NCBI GenBank assembly: GCA_944474755.1
Contig: OX104122.1
Coordinates: 1,854,751-1,918,750, forward strand
Length of the DNA stretch: 64,000 bases
Source: Limnoperna fortunei
Taxonomy: Eukaryota; Mollusca; Bivalvia; Mytilida; Modiolidae
Direction: 5' to 3'
Numbering within the stretch: the stretch's first letter is position 1; every line of letters starts with the position of its first letter. Below the pieces are notes generated by a model that made no database searches, was not told the origin of the DNA, and saw nothing but the letters and a program-made list of their open reading frames with translations. A program made the position numbers and the translations under genes. Below, in pieces: positions 36,701 to 45,574 of the stretch.

Positions 36701-38358
36701 CTTTTAACACACTCTATTGGTACACCTGTACGATTCACCTTTCAATCTAAACCTTATTACTGGTGGCTTTATACTTTTCTACCAAACCCTATCATTTTTT
36801 ATGTGTATACTATTTAAAATCAATTGCAGAAAATATTTATTGTTTGAGCTAACTCTTAATTATGTTTAGCTGAAATTTGTTATCTTCTTTTGTTTATAGT
36901 GTTAAATTAAACATTTTTATAGTAGATTCTCAATGAGGACTTCATTATGTATTGATTGTACTTATAGCATGGCTGTCATTGCAAGTCTTTGTGTCTGTTT
37001 ACCGATAGCTGAAATTACTCATGTTACTAGTCTCTGAAAAATGCACAGCAATAGATTGTTACGTTGGTGGATTGAAGTATTAGAGGTCCTAAAACAAATT
37101 TGCTTGATGTGAGCAGAATAAAGTTAAAACAAGGCAAATATGGGAATAGCATGATAAATCATATTTCTGATTGGTTGAAATCTTGAAAATTGGTTCCTCT
37201 GCAATGACATTGAAATGTATTGCAGATTAAAGCTATAATATGGCCTTTAAAAAGTTTTTTTTTAAATAATCAGACTTTAATCAAACGTATCATGAATTTC
37301 AAGATTATCAACATGCAAATTTCATCTATTTACGAGTGGAATAACATAGGTTTTCAGTAGTTTTTTAAAAAAAATTTTATTGCTTGTAACTTTGTTCACA
37401 AATCAGGGTTTTAGTAAGGTTTCTCTGCATTTCGCCGGTCATCTAACCAACTCGCATTCTACTGTAGTTATGGAAGCAGGAGATTTGGCATGCCATAAAA
37501 CCTGGTTCAACCAAGCATTTATTCAGGACCATTGCTGTAGTTACATTTTTGGTTTTTGGTTCTGGAGTTTGACCGTTACTTGGTCTTCGATTTGTGGATT
37601 GTCTTTTTTCTGTGTTTGGTATTTTGTTATTACTGTCATTTATCTATTTGTAATTGTAATAAACGATACACAACCTTGCAGATATGTGGAGAAGGTAACT
37701 CAACACAATTATTAGTGGTCTGTTTTGCCTTCCCTCTGTGTTAAATAAAACCAAACTCTGCAGGAAGTATCATTGGGGATTCAGATTTTCTCAATTAAAA
37801 TTGCAAATATAACAACATTTGGCATGAGGTCGCAGGAAGTCTTAAAATTTATTATAATGTGTTCAAATAAAGTCTATGTGGTCCATATTTCATTAAGTTT
37901 GTACAAATTTGATAAAATCCTGAGATTCTAAAGAAATAAATGTAAATATTTATCGTATGAAACTTTAGAATTAAGAGAAATATATGGAGCTTCTTCCTGT
38001 TCCTAATTTTCAACTATTTTTCCAGATTATGAGGGAAGACCGAAAGCTGTTGGAAATTGAACATATAGCATTGCAACAAGTACCGGGAGATGATGTTCTA
38101 AAGATACTCTCAGGAAGGATAGGAATTTGTGCACTCCAACTTGGTGTCGAACTAGGTTTAGACCTCATGATTATTGAAACAACTCTCAAACATCACAGTA
38201 AAGACTTTATTGCTCAAAATTATGACATTTTAACTAAATGGAAGAATTCAGAAGGGAATAAAACACTACGTAGGCTCATGCAAGCACTTCAGATTGTTGG
38301 TGCTAGAGGACTAAGATATTTAGATGAGACATATAAAATCGGGTTGTTTGAGACATAA
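23550..38358 (+). CDS. ROCO family protein (COR + two Death domains), 3' part of gene
   Basis: Four exons, 23550-24782, 26002-26032, 29720-30003 and 38026-38358, join in phase to give 616 residues ending at a TAA. Exon phases agree at each junction (0; split Gly codon; 0), each with GT/AG borders. In order, the protein has the tail of a Roc GTPase domain, a COR domain (COR-A about residues 60-232, COR-B about 250-345 of the first exon), a linker, then two Death domains. ROCO proteins are Roc-COR GTPases that dimerise through COR, and Death domains recruit partners into apoptotic or innate-immune complexes. Bivalves have many Roc-COR-Death genes of this kind. No TM segment or signal is visible in this part. 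The N-terminal Roc domain, with its P-loop, is not in the window. There is no close tie to one vertebrate gene (MFHAS1, DAPK1 and LRRK share only the Roc-COR core), so no symbol is given. Confidence 0.85.
24783..26001 (+). other. Intron 1 of the visible gene part
   Basis: AT-rich intron starting GTATGC and ending CTGTTTTCAG. Apart from the SINE listed separately it holds no gene-like sequence that I can see. Confidence 0.7.
25154..25411 (+). mobile_element. tRNA-derived SINE, copy 1 (in intron 1)
   Basis: The tRNA-like head has an A-box remnant (TTGGTTAAGGTAGTTCG) and a good B-box (GGTTCGAGTCTCACTGC). The central block includes GGTTTTCTCCGTGTACTCC and the tail is GGCGTTAAACACCATTC followed by (AAAC)n. 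At least nine relatives occur in this window in both orientations. The layout fits the tRNA-headed molluscan SINEs (RUDI or MetaSINE type); which family cannot be settled by eye. Confidence 0.8.
26002..26032 (+). CDS. 31-nt micro-exon of the ROCO gene
   Basis: It lies between TTTCAG and GTAAGG and encodes ERDKCIEICT plus the first base of a Gly codon that is completed by the next exon (G|GT). Acceptance rests on the perfect splice sites and on the phase: 31 nt moves the phase from 0 to 1, which is what the Death-domain exon at 29720 needs. The gene could also splice past it only with a frameshift. Confidence 0.7.
26010..26175. repeat. Tandem triplication covering the micro-exon donor
   Basis: Three head-to-tail copies of about 58 bp. 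Each has AAATGTATAGAGA, then TTGTACAG or a close variant, then GAATTAATTGTCACA. Copy 1 is the micro-exon's 3' half with its donor (CAGGTAAGG). Copy 2 keeps a possible donor (CAGGTAGGA). Copy 3 has lost it (CATGTATGA). Only copy 1 has a proper upstream acceptor. Confidence 0.8.
26176..26672. repeat. Molluscan dispersed repeat ending in TCAGGTGAGC
   Basis: Tandem units of about 170 bp with GACCCTATGGG, GTTAACCAAT, CAAAACTTA and TTGTTTGGATGG. The right end carries two adjacent copies of ATCAGGTGAGCGATACAGGC, then GAGCCTCTGGTTTG. This is the same 3' terminus as in the repeat at 21155-23095, so the two are related. The matching AGCTCACCTGA start is missing, so the copy is truncated on the left. 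Confidence 0.65.
26673..26895. other. Intron sequence, nothing recognised
   Basis: AT-rich intron with no feature. Confidence 0.5.
26896..28290. repeat. Dispersed repeat with about 155-bp internal units
   Basis: It includes TTGTATACCCCGCTCGACAG near 27680 and a later (TGTCTGTCC)-like start. Units then recur at about 153-158 bp, each with CAAAAAGTTTGCATCC, GGGATATTGTTATA, AAGCCTATCGATTTT and AAGGTCGCAGTCCAC, near 27780, 27933 and 28091. Weaker relatives lie at 26935-27250. This is another repeat type I associate with bivalve genomes. Overlapping open frames of 87-112 codons here follow the repeat and are not supported as genes. Confidence 0.6.
28430..28700. repeat. Dispersed repeat of the TGACCTTGACCTC type
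   Basis: It contains GACCTGGCCTTGACCTCC, AGTCCTGTGGCTATGTTAAA and GTTGCTGTTGAATAGTA. This matches in order the tandem units at 39790-40275, so it is one diverged copy of the same family. Confidence 0.55.
28953..29146. mobile_element. Palindromic MITE with perfect 62-bp arms
   Basis: Arms 28968-29029 and 29043-29104 are exact reverse complements around a 13-nt loop. The outer ends are TCACCAGTGAAAAA (left) and TTTTTCACTGGTGA (right), next to TA on both sides. The right flank holds a second, smaller near-palindrome (29107-29144). The second copy of the host duplication lacks it, giving an empty site (CCTACTAACATATCAC). It would fold into a long hairpin in RNA from this intron. Confidence 0.85.
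29292..29395 (+). pseudogene. Truncated duplicate of the first Death-domain exon
   Basis: It has the same acceptor (TTACAG) and the same reading (LDAASQ, then KEQHLARLAIVVDPGSLG and FVIHLGL) as the intact exon at 29720. After GGACTA it jumps to TTTGTGATTGATTTAATC, which in the intact copy is intron sequence starting near 30035. The deletion removed the rest of the Death domain and the donor site, with a TA at both breakpoints. If spliced in, translation would add IDLIDSL and stop at TAG (29423-29425 by my count). Confidence 0.85.
29462..29512 (-). mobile_element. SINE tail fragment at the duplication junction
   Basis: TGTTTGTTTGAATGGTGTTT followed by TAACGCCACTTTCAGCAA is the reverse complement of the 3' tail of the SINE family seen at 25154 and elsewhere. 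Only the tail (about 50 bp) is present, lying exactly between the two copies of the duplicated exon segment. Confidence 0.75.
29720..30003 (+). CDS. ROCO gene exon encoding Death domain 1
   Basis: 284 bp after ATGTCACAG, with donor TGCAAG|GTAATT. Its first two bases finish the split Gly codon and 94 codons follow, ending in phase 0. Death-domain hallmarks are in order: a first helix with HLARLAIVV, then LGLPEHEWKNIEHEHGG, FAALNRWKTYLEST, TFRMLQDALIKTDQD and HFLCK. The E-W..IE and RWK...T spacing is typical of the Death fold. This is the intact copy of the local duplication. Confidence 0.88.
31098..31295 (+). other. Coding-like frame kept in both arms of the 6.2-kb element
   Basis: The left arm reads YNRIKIDSSYRYVGEQ, then TSFF.VPV, LPDITEYTSIFNT and FLWCTCH, ending near GAG|GTAAAC. 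The reverse complement of the right arm (about 35530-35705) reads YNRIKLDPSFRYVREQ, TSFFQVPV, LPDIKEYMSIFNT and FLWCMCH in the same frame, until an 8-bp insertion. I do not recognise the peptide. It may be a remnant of a captured or former element exon. Confidence 0.35.
32540..32713 (-). pseudogene. Coding-like remnant inside the 6.2-kb element
   Basis: On the minus strand, after TTTTATAG, a frame reads VQWLITMVDSSGYPQPL, KDMAETTMDTFLYAGCHRP, one stop (TAG), then IRCAYIDEMRALQVYYNQ. Composition and the single stop in about 58 codons suggest a decayed exon, perhaps of the element's own gene. No family is recognised. Confidence 0.35.
33418..34544. mobile_element. Nested inverted-repeat element, TA-flanked
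   Basis: The left end CGTTGTCGCGTGAGATCTGC and right end GCATATCTCACGCGACAACG are inverted, with TA on each side (33416-33417, 34545-34546). Similarity of the arms extends over about 120 bp, including GTGAAAATTGCAAG and GAGAAACGCAAGTCTG. Many short TTGCAA or GCAAGT motifs next to CTCAC recur inside the arms. A 47-bp direct duplication (CTGCTATAAAAATGCAACTG) lies at 33537 and 33584. There is no open frame, so it is non-autonomous. It sits in the interior of the 6.2-kb element. Confidence 0.65.
36507..38025 (+). other. End of intron 3
   Basis: AT-rich intron sequence with no recognised repeat or exon, ending in the acceptor CAACTATTTTTCCAG. The open frames near 37380-37744 have no support. Confidence 0.6.
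38026..38358 (+). CDS. Last exon of the ROCO gene, Death domain 2
   Basis: 110 codons plus TAA (38356-38358), phase 0 after TTTCCAG. It reads IMREDRKLLEIEH, then DDVLKILSGRIG, LGVELGLDLMIIETTLKHH, NYDILTKWKNSEGNKTLRRL and LMQALQIVGARGL. LG..LGL....IE followed by LTKWK and LMQAL is the Death-fold pattern and differs clearly from domain 1, so this is an old tandem pair of domains rather than part of the recent exon duplication. The frame is open a little upstream of the acceptor only by chance. Confidence 0.88.
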   Translation: MMREDRKLLEIEHIALQQVPGDDVLKILSGRIGICALQLGVELGLDLMIIETTLKHHSKDFIAQNYDILTKWKNSEGNKTLRRLMQALQIVGARGLRYLDETYKIGLFET

Positions 38359-38453
38359 TAACTTGGTAGTTTAAATCAATGTTTGTCTGTGTTTACATTA
38401 TGTGAAGCATCATGAAGAATCATTGATGAAGATGATTTGATAGTGACATATGT

Positions 38454-38459
38454 AATAAA
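38454..38459 (+). promoter_or_regulatory. Candidate polyadenylation signal
   Basis: AATAAA lies 95 bp after the stop codon of the ROCO gene, followed about 25-35 bp later by a T-rich stretch (TGGTTTTTATTTCG). The 3' UTR would then be about 120 bp. Confidence 0.6.
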
Positions 38460-38543
38460 TATGGCTTACACAAAATTATAATAATGGTTTTTATTTCGCT
38501 GTAGCTCATTTTCTTTATGTGTGATGATTTGTTTAATTATAAA

Positions 38544-38745
38544 GGTGCCTTGGTGGCAAAGTGGTTAAGGAAGTTCGTCTATTATTGATCACGTGGTCCG
38601 TCAACACTGAGATTGCGGGTTCGATTCTCACTGCAGGCAGGGTGTACTCGACTACAATCTTATTTGACACGGATTGCAAATTTTCTGCCGAAGGTTGGGG
38701 TTCTCTCCGGCTTCTTCCCTTAATAAAAACGTGATGCCATGATAT
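38544..38745 (+). mobile_element. tRNA-derived SINE, copy 2
   Basis: The best-preserved tRNA-like head in the window: A-box region GGTGGCAAAGTGGTTAAGG and B-box GGTTCGATTCTCACTGC. Next come GTCAACACTGAGATTGCG upstream of the B-box and the core TTCTCTCCGGCTTCTTCCC. The tail is cut off after GATGCCATGATATGC. It sits just downstream of the ROCO gene's poly(A) signal. Confidence 0.82.
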
Positions 38746-39789
38746 GCAATATTGATTATTAATACATGCATTTTCGGGATCCATCATCTTTTTCTGCATT
38801 GTGGCTTGACAAGGGAGATAACTAACAATTAATTGTCTGCCAATAGAGCAGCCAAAATGATTTGCATGTTATCTCACTCCGAAAGAGAAATTTATCATCA
38901 CATTTTTTGTTGAAATGTATCGGTTCATAACCAATTTTTACCAACACTTTCCGTTTTCAATTAACACTACACATGGAAATATTCCATTGTATTTCATTGT
39001 ATAAGTGTGCATTGACAAGTCAAAAATAATTCATGAAACAAGCCGGATTCAGTATAATGGTCATTTCCTCAATATTGATGGTCATAGAGAAAAGTGTTAA
39101 ACCATGAAAAATCTCATTTATAAATGACATTATCATTATACCCTATTATCAGAATGCAGAGTTACTTCCCATTTGCAAGAGTTATCTCTCATAACAGTAG
39201 TATCCAGTATTCAAACAAATAAACAAAACACGTGTTTAGTTTTTCTAAATAATATAGTTGGCCTCATTGTTCCAGCACAACTAAAATATACAGCAGAAAA
39301 AGTTCGCAAATAATAATACATTTTACCAGAGGCTGAGCTATATATGAATAAAAAATATCGCAGGAAAAAGCTATATACTTCTGGTAGGTAATATAATGTA
39401 CCTGCTCTAAGAGAACAGAGCACTATGCACATGGGAAATAAATCTTGTTTACCTCTGAATTTGTACAAGAAGATTTCAACAGAATATAATTATTATTTAT
39501 GCTGCACAGGGGGATGGATATATGTTCTGTGTCCTATTTTACTGTCGGTTCAGGTAATATCAATATGAACCTATATTGCCTGTGAATATTCTTTGAATGG
39601 AATATATAACACAGACAGATAAGACCCTGTTCCCAACAGCCATGTGTAAATAATAATAGAAGCAATATGTACTTGTATAAAACACACCTGTAATTATTGT
39701 TTGGAATTCTTTTGCATATAATATAATGAAATAAATTTTTTCCAGAACAATAGACGTTAAGTTCTGATTAAAGTTTATATCTTTGTAAG
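38746..39789. other. Intergenic, nothing recognised
   Basis: AT-rich DNA with no supported gene. A short minus-strand frame near 39211-39468 has low-complexity composition and no recognisable domain. Confidence 0.55.
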
Positions 39790-40275
39790 CTTAATCTCTG
39801 GGTTCATCACATTTGGTCCAGTGGTTGTTATGATGAGTACTTGCCAGTCAGTCACCTGACCTTGACCTCAGTTTCACGGTCCAGCGACTACATTAAAGTT
39901 GTGTGATTGGTGTAGTTCCTCTACAACCATGCATGGTAGAACGATAATATTTAGTATGTATTGCTGATGAATAGTACACGACTGTCTAGTAGGTGTCACG
40001 TGACCTTGACATCTATTTCACGGTCCAGCGACTGTGTTTTGGATTAGGACAGTTCCTATGTAACCATGCATATTAAGATGACAATATTCGGTATATAAGT
40101 TGTCTATGCATAGAACACGACTGTCTGGTAGGTGTCGCCTTACCATGACCTCAATTTCGTTAAAGTTTTTGGATTAGGGTAGTTCCTCTGTAACCATGCA
40201 TTGTAGGATGACAATATTTGGTATATAGGTTGTCGATGCATAGAACACGACTGTCTGGAACCATGACCTCAATTT
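39790..40275. repeat. Tandem dispersed repeat, TGACCTTGACCTC type
   Basis: About three units of 130-150 bp. Each has (A)CCTTGACCTCAATTTCA or a variant, CACGGTCCAGCGACT, TAGTTCCTCTGTAACCATGC, GACAATATTTGGTATATAGG and ACACGACTGTCTGGTAGG. Units start near 39865, 39990 and 40140. The family is common in bivalve genomes and one diverged unit lies at 28430-28700. Confidence 0.65.
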
Positions 40276-40339
40276 CATGTTCATGACGCAATTTTTTTCT
40301 GTACTGATGCGGAATGTAGGCTAGACATCTTTTTATGTA

Positions 40340-40530
40340 AGCTATATCATGACGTGTAGTTTTTATTGGGGAAAAGCTGAAGATGGCCCAGACCTTCGGT
40401 AGACACACTGTCAATCCTTGTCAAATAAGATTGGAGTCGAGCTCATCCTGCCCACAAAACTGAAATATCAGTGTTGACCATTTGATCAATAGTAGCCGAA
40501 GTACTGTAACCACTCGGCTACCTGCGTATC
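40340..40530 (-). mobile_element. tRNA-derived SINE, copy 3, degraded
   Basis: In reverse orientation: core remnant TTTTTATTGGGGAAAAGC, then AAGATTGGAGTCGAGC, TCAGTGTTGACC, TGATCAATAGTAGCCGA and the head ACCACTCGGCTACC. The B-box is damaged (CCACAAAACTGAAATAT in place of an intact TTCGAACC-like block). Confidence 0.65.
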
Positions 40531-41374
40531 CTCTTAACGGACATAAGATTTTTTTTTATTTTTACTATATCACTGAAAGTCGGGCGTGTCTTGTAATTAA
40601 GAGATAGTGTTAACAGGCTGCGATGTTCCATTATGACATGTTTTACAGAAATTTTACGTCTCGATTGCAAGATCTTCAGCGTGTTTGCTGCATGTATGGT
40701 TTGTCTAACATGTACACTAAATCTCTACAATACCTCAACTTTTGTAGTGTTGTCTTTCTATGTACCAAAAATGACTCGCCCCGATATATAACTTGACCAA
40801 AACACGTCGGTTGTCGTTACGATGCTGGAAACACAAGAGTTCGAACCAACATTACATGTTAAGGGCGTGAAGCAATGATTAGGCGAGGGTTCTGGGATCT
40901 AGGACAGAATCATGTTGTAGGGAAAAGGCTAGGGGACTGGGATATAGGGCAGTGTCCCGGTGTAGGGAACAGAGGATGGAACAATTAATTTGATGAACTG
41001 GTGTTTTCTTCATTTCTTTAATCTCATTATTTAATTATAAACTTAGCCAGAAACGTCGGCGGTGGGGGAGGGGGGGGGGGTGTTACGCAACTTGAAATAG
41101 ACCGAACGAAGATCAACAGTCTTTAAGAATATTACCTATAAGTGTGCGAAAGAAGATCTACCGATGTACTGACTCCGGTGTTATACTTATGTAACAGTTC
41201 ACTTAATATCAATATGTTTATATTCTGTTAACAAGGTATTTGTGATGTTCTCCACTTAGACATAATTTTAGGAAGCTATGTCATATAATGCTACATTATG
41301 TTATGTTCATCTCCTCATCAGCAATAAAGACACATTCACGGTGATTGATGTCCGATATTATCATAGCTTTCGTC
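40531..41374. other. Intergenic, nothing recognised
   Basis: No gene or clear repeat; a G-rich run of about 20 bp lies at 41059-41081. Confidence 0.5.
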
Positions 41375-41470
41375 AATTTTTCAGCTACATCATGTTGGCC
41401 TATATTTATTGGTGAGGAAGCCGGAGAGCCCGGTAAAAACTCCGAAATTCCGCAGAAAATTCTGGCAATA
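41375..41470 (-). mobile_element. SINE core fragment
   Basis: TTTTTCAGCTACATCATG, ATTTATTGGTGAGGAAGCCG and GAGCCCGGTAAAAACTCC match the reverse complement of the SINE core and tail. The head is missing. Confidence 0.6.
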
Positions 41471-41510
41471 TCTGTAAGTTAGATTTAGAGTAGTTTTTTG
41501 TTTGTATAAA

Positions 41511-41735
41511 TGATGTTTAACACCACTTTCAGCAACTGTTTTTGTGGGGGTGTAGGGGAGAAAGGAGGAAGCCGGAGTACTCGAAGAAAATCCCCCACTC
41601 TCGGTAAGAAAACTGGCAATCTATGTGAATGAAGATTGGAGTCGTGCGCACCCTTACTGCAGTGAGTCTCAAACACGTAACGTACGAGGTCAATACGAGA
41701 CTAACTGCCTAAACCATTCGGCCGTTGAGGACCCC
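41511..41735 (-). mobile_element. tRNA-derived SINE, copy 4
   Basis: A nearly full copy in reverse: tail TGATGTTTAACACCACTTTC, core GGAGGAAGCCGGAGTACTCG, AAACTGGCAA, then AAGATTGGAGTCG, TGCAGTGAGTCTCAAAC (B-box, altered) and head AACCATTCGGCCGTTGAGG. Confidence 0.75.
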
Positions 41736-43106
41736 GAGCTGGTGCCACCAAGATCCTCCAAAATCAAGGTGAACGAATGATCATTGAATAGATTTACTCA
41801 ACTTGACCATTTCAAATATATATTATGTTTATAATTCCGGTCCACTATTAAACAATTGACGTACTCAGTTCTTAACACAGTTTTATCATCTAGGTATATC
41901 TGTGACAATAAATAACACGGGCAGTTTGACAATCCGAAAGACAGACAAAAGAATGAACAGAGAATAATAAAAAAATGAACAAAACACGAACAATCTCAGG
42001 ATGTCTACCTAACATTTATTTCTTTACGGCATCATTATTATATGAATGTGATTGTCCTGTTTGTTTTGTAGCGTACATTCTGTCACAGCCTCTTACTACA
42101 GACGTTGGAAGCTCCACATTTAACATGTCTGACTTTTATCTTTCATTACATTTATCTAGTCTGTTCCGGAGTTATATTATTTACAGTAAATTTATTAAAG
42201 GAACATTGTATTGTAATGCGATGCAAAACATCGGATGGTTCCTTCCAAAAAGTACTCAAAAATGCATTACGTATTACACTTAAACGACAAAATATTATTT
42301 TTACTGATGGAGGTAAAATACGTAAAGTGCTATAAAAAGATAATTTGACCAGGGTTGACATTAACACGTTTATTTGTATAAATGGTTTCTACAATTAGTA
42401 TTCCATTATTTTTTAAAGATATATGCTCGGCATTTTTCAGCAAGTCGCACTTTTCTCAATCGATCAGTTTACTCGCCTGGTGGGGAGAAAAGGTGGGGGA
42501 TAGTCCCGGCTTTCGCAAAGACGTAGTTGCATTGTTGGGAGGGAGCAAGAAGGTGTCTATTAGCAGATCTTGTCCCCCCTCATTGTTGAATGTTATTCCA
42601 CCTAGTCTAATTAAAATTGTAATGGAAATGTTAATTACATATGTTATCTCATGTTCCAATTAACTTATGGGGAAGAAATTACTTTGAGACGGAGAGCTAT
42701 GATGTGTAAAAAAACTATTAGGATTATCCTACGAACTCATACGAAGTGTTTGTTCGAAAACTATTAGGATTGTCGACGTGTTTGTCTGGTTCCATGTGAA
42801 TCATGACCCTTAATGATATTGTATCTTTTTATCTTGCGTTAACTTATATTAACTCAAAGTAAATTATATAGATTAAGAAGAGGTATCATCACAGCACTTG
42901 AATTCCGTTTTACTTAAAATAGGATTCAATTTGCCAAATGAGAAAATACGAAACTAATCCCAAAATTTTACACCCGGTCAAATGCTATAGAGCGTTTCTC
43001 TGACCTACTCTGAGATCCAAAGCATATGATGGTTTGAGGTTTGTTTTCTATTTATGTTTGTCGATGTTTGGGAATTTGAAGTAGCGTACTTTAACTTGGA
43101 TTTGCA
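41736..43106. other. Intergenic, nothing recognised
   Basis: Several short overlapping frames on both strands (41975-42663) have no domain or splice support. A small direct duplication (AAAACTATTAGGATT) lies at 42713 and 42758. Confidence 0.5.
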
Positions 43107-43323
43107 ACCTCGGTGTCATAATTGTTAAGGTAGTTAGTCTGCTATTATTCACGTGGTCTGTCAACACTGAGGGCAAGTTGAACTCGACCCCAACATTAAC
43201 TGACAAGATTTACCAGATTTCGTCGGTCGGGGAGTTTTCTCCGGGTACTCCGACTTCCTCTCCTAATAAAAACTTGATGACATAACATAGCTGAAACCGT
43301 GTGGACAGAGGAGTTAAACACCT
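43107..43323 (+). mobile_element. tRNA-derived SINE, copy 5
   Basis: Head ACCTCGGTGTCATAATTG, TTCACGTGGTCTGTCAACAC, then a deletion through the B-box (GAGGGCAAGTTGAACTCG), core GTTTTCTCCGGGTACTCCG and tail GAGTTAAACACC. Confidence 0.7.
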
Positions 43324-43802
43324 TTTTATTGTATCAGCCATATTTGCGTTATTTGCTATTTATAAATTGCTTTCCGAAACTTTTTTTTGCTAGATTTTTC
43401 TTTAAAATTACGCCTCTAATATAGCGATTACGGAATCAAAGACACGCAAGTATTCATTTGGTGTTGTCAGCTAATGTTAGTGTTACATAAATAATATGTA
43501 TATAGTGTACTTAGTATTTTAATTTTAACGTGAATTACTTACAGTACAGATGAGCTTACGCGCGCACACTCATTGCGTCTTTCAATCAAAACTCCCGAAA
43601 CAAGAACGTTGCTATAGTAACATAACATCATTCATGTTGGGGAATTCTGATTGGATTTCAGAGACGATGATGTGTCGGTTTATTCCTCGAATGCCAACAT
43701 TCTTTGATGTACCGAAAATTTACCTGTAAAATTGTGTTGGCATTCGAAGAATAAGGTCAAATTGTTGTAAAAACAAATGTGCATTACTATACAAACAATT
43801 TT

Positions 43803-44520
43803 CTAAATTAAGTTTACAGGTAAATAATTAATAGGTCTTTTTTGTATTTTTTTTCTTTTTTCTCTGTATTTTCTCTTTCTGTTGACTCTTTTTCCACCTG
43901 AAGCGTACTGTAGCATCTGGCATCTTGAGAGGGCTTCCTGACGCTGTAAGAGCTCAATTAGATGGTAGATATTGGGGTGTGGAATTTTAACAACTTTCTT
44001 TATCTTGGAGTGCCATCCTTCTAAGTTATTGGTGGTTCTTGATCCCATTGTGAAATAATGGTTCCAAAGATGTCGGTTTCTTTCTACCCAGTACTATGTT
44101 ACGTAGTCGGTGAATTTCTCTGTGTTGATGTCTGTGTCTGCGTCATTCATGTCTTCAACTGCTGAGAACCATACGTCTTCAACTTCTTCCATTGATATCA
44201 TCGGGAGTATTGCAGCACGTCGTACAAGTCTGTGGATATCTTCATTGTTGCTGTATGGTACTTGAAGTCCGAACTCTTGGTTTTTTCTCCATATGCACTT
44301 AGTGTAGTGGAAGAAGCAGCCTTTCTTTACGATACCTGGAAACACTATAGATGAATATACTATTCAATATACTCATCAATGTCCCCAGTTGTTGTCTCTC
44401 TCCACAGTCCCTCTAAGTTGATGTCTTCTCTCGTAGAAGGTAGTTGAGGTATATTCTTTCCACGTTTGTTATACAGGGAGGTCTTACATGTGGTGAATGT
44501 AGGCATACTCTGTACAAGTT
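43803..44520 (-). pseudogene. MULE transposase fragment, interrupted
   Basis: Read on the minus strand from about 44520: MPTFTTCKTSLYNKRGK, IPQLPSTREDINLEGLW, ETTTGDIDEYIE and a stop. From 44345 comes FPGIVKKGCFFHYTKCIWRK, EFGLQVPYSNN, VRRAAILPM and VEDVWFSAVEDM. After an in-frame TAG at 44094-44096 the same frame goes on with YWVERNRHLWNHYFT, MGSRTTNNLEGWHSKIKK and a Lys/Arg-rich tail. GCFFH and TTNN..E.WH are hallmarks of the MULE transposase domain (FLYWCH-associated type in animals). The catalytic N-terminal half is absent, so the copy is inactive. Confidence 0.85.
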
Positions 44521-44578
44521 TTTCCGTGTTTTCGTCCCATTCTCGGTTTAAAACTTTTAACTGATTGTTATTTTATAT

Positions 44579-44697
<119 letters not shown>

Positions 44698-45200
44698 GTG
44701 AAAAACTTATATATTTAATTCTAAAGTTCTTGTTGTACTTTCATACTTATTAATTAATTTAATTCTTATGTAAACACCGTGTAATTGTATAAACATCTAT
44801 TGAAATTATTTTGTTGGCAATCGAGGAATACCTACAATATAAAATGTTGGCATTCAAGGAAGACACCGATGTGTCATGGTGTAAATTAACAACAAAAGAA
44901 GAGACTTCCAGTTTATAATGTGTGTTACCAATTCCATTTATCTTTGTCGGATAATTGGAGGTTCAAAGTAATCCTGTCTAGATAACTATTAGACGTTGGT
45001 CCATTAATTGAACAAGTGTCTGTTTCCTCAGATCAAACAAGAACATTCTTAATTATCGTGACAACTGACATTAATCCGTGTATTTATTTTAATTGTAACA
45101 TTGTATTGTGCTATTTGGTTTTTATTATATTTTCATATTTCATGTATAAATAGATCTTTGTAAAAAGATTAATAGCAGTAATGGAGTGACCTTTTTATAG

Positions 45201-45351
45201 GTATCTTTTTGAAGCCAGAATCTAAGCGCGTAATTGGAGCAAAATTCCGTCACGACGAAGTCGTAAACAATGAAGAATCTATAAGAGGATATCACGATGT
45301 CAAAGTTAAAATCTGTATTATTCGCGGTAGATCAACATGTCTTTCCAAAAT
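45201..45351 (+). CDS. Candidate orphan exon, unknown product
   Basis: Between ACCTTTTTATAG and a perfect GTAAGT donor there are 151 nt with one open frame: IFLKPESKRVIGAKFRHDE, then VVNNEESIRGYHDVKVKI and CIIRGRSTCLSK. The other two frames have stops at once. The local base composition is richer in GC than the flanks. No family is recognised and no partner exon was found nearby, so it could equally be a repeat fragment. Confidence 0.3.
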
Positions 45352-45574
45352 GTAAGTAACTAGCAATCTTTTTGATAAATATAGAATGCCTTTATGGTTA
45401 ATGGCGCGTCGTTATGAAAATTGTATTTGAATTAGCAGATTCTATTGCCGTGGTAATATGATTAGTTTGTGAATTGTCAGCAAAGGTACAATTATTGGTT
45501 CTGATCGATTTATTGTAATATTAAGTACACGTGTTATATAGTGTTGTTCTAGGTTCTTTATTATGCTTCACAAA

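Noticed and set aside
38544..38640. A genuine tRNA gene
   Set aside because: A- and B-box-like sequences are present, but no acceptor stem or anticodon arm can be folded by eye, and the same head recurs in many copies attached to a SINE body.
38533..38799. 88-codon minus-strand frame
   Set aside because: It is the antisense of the SINE (the same peptide HVIN.RR, AVRIEPAISVLTDHV recurs at 50224-50592 on the other strand for the reversed SINE).
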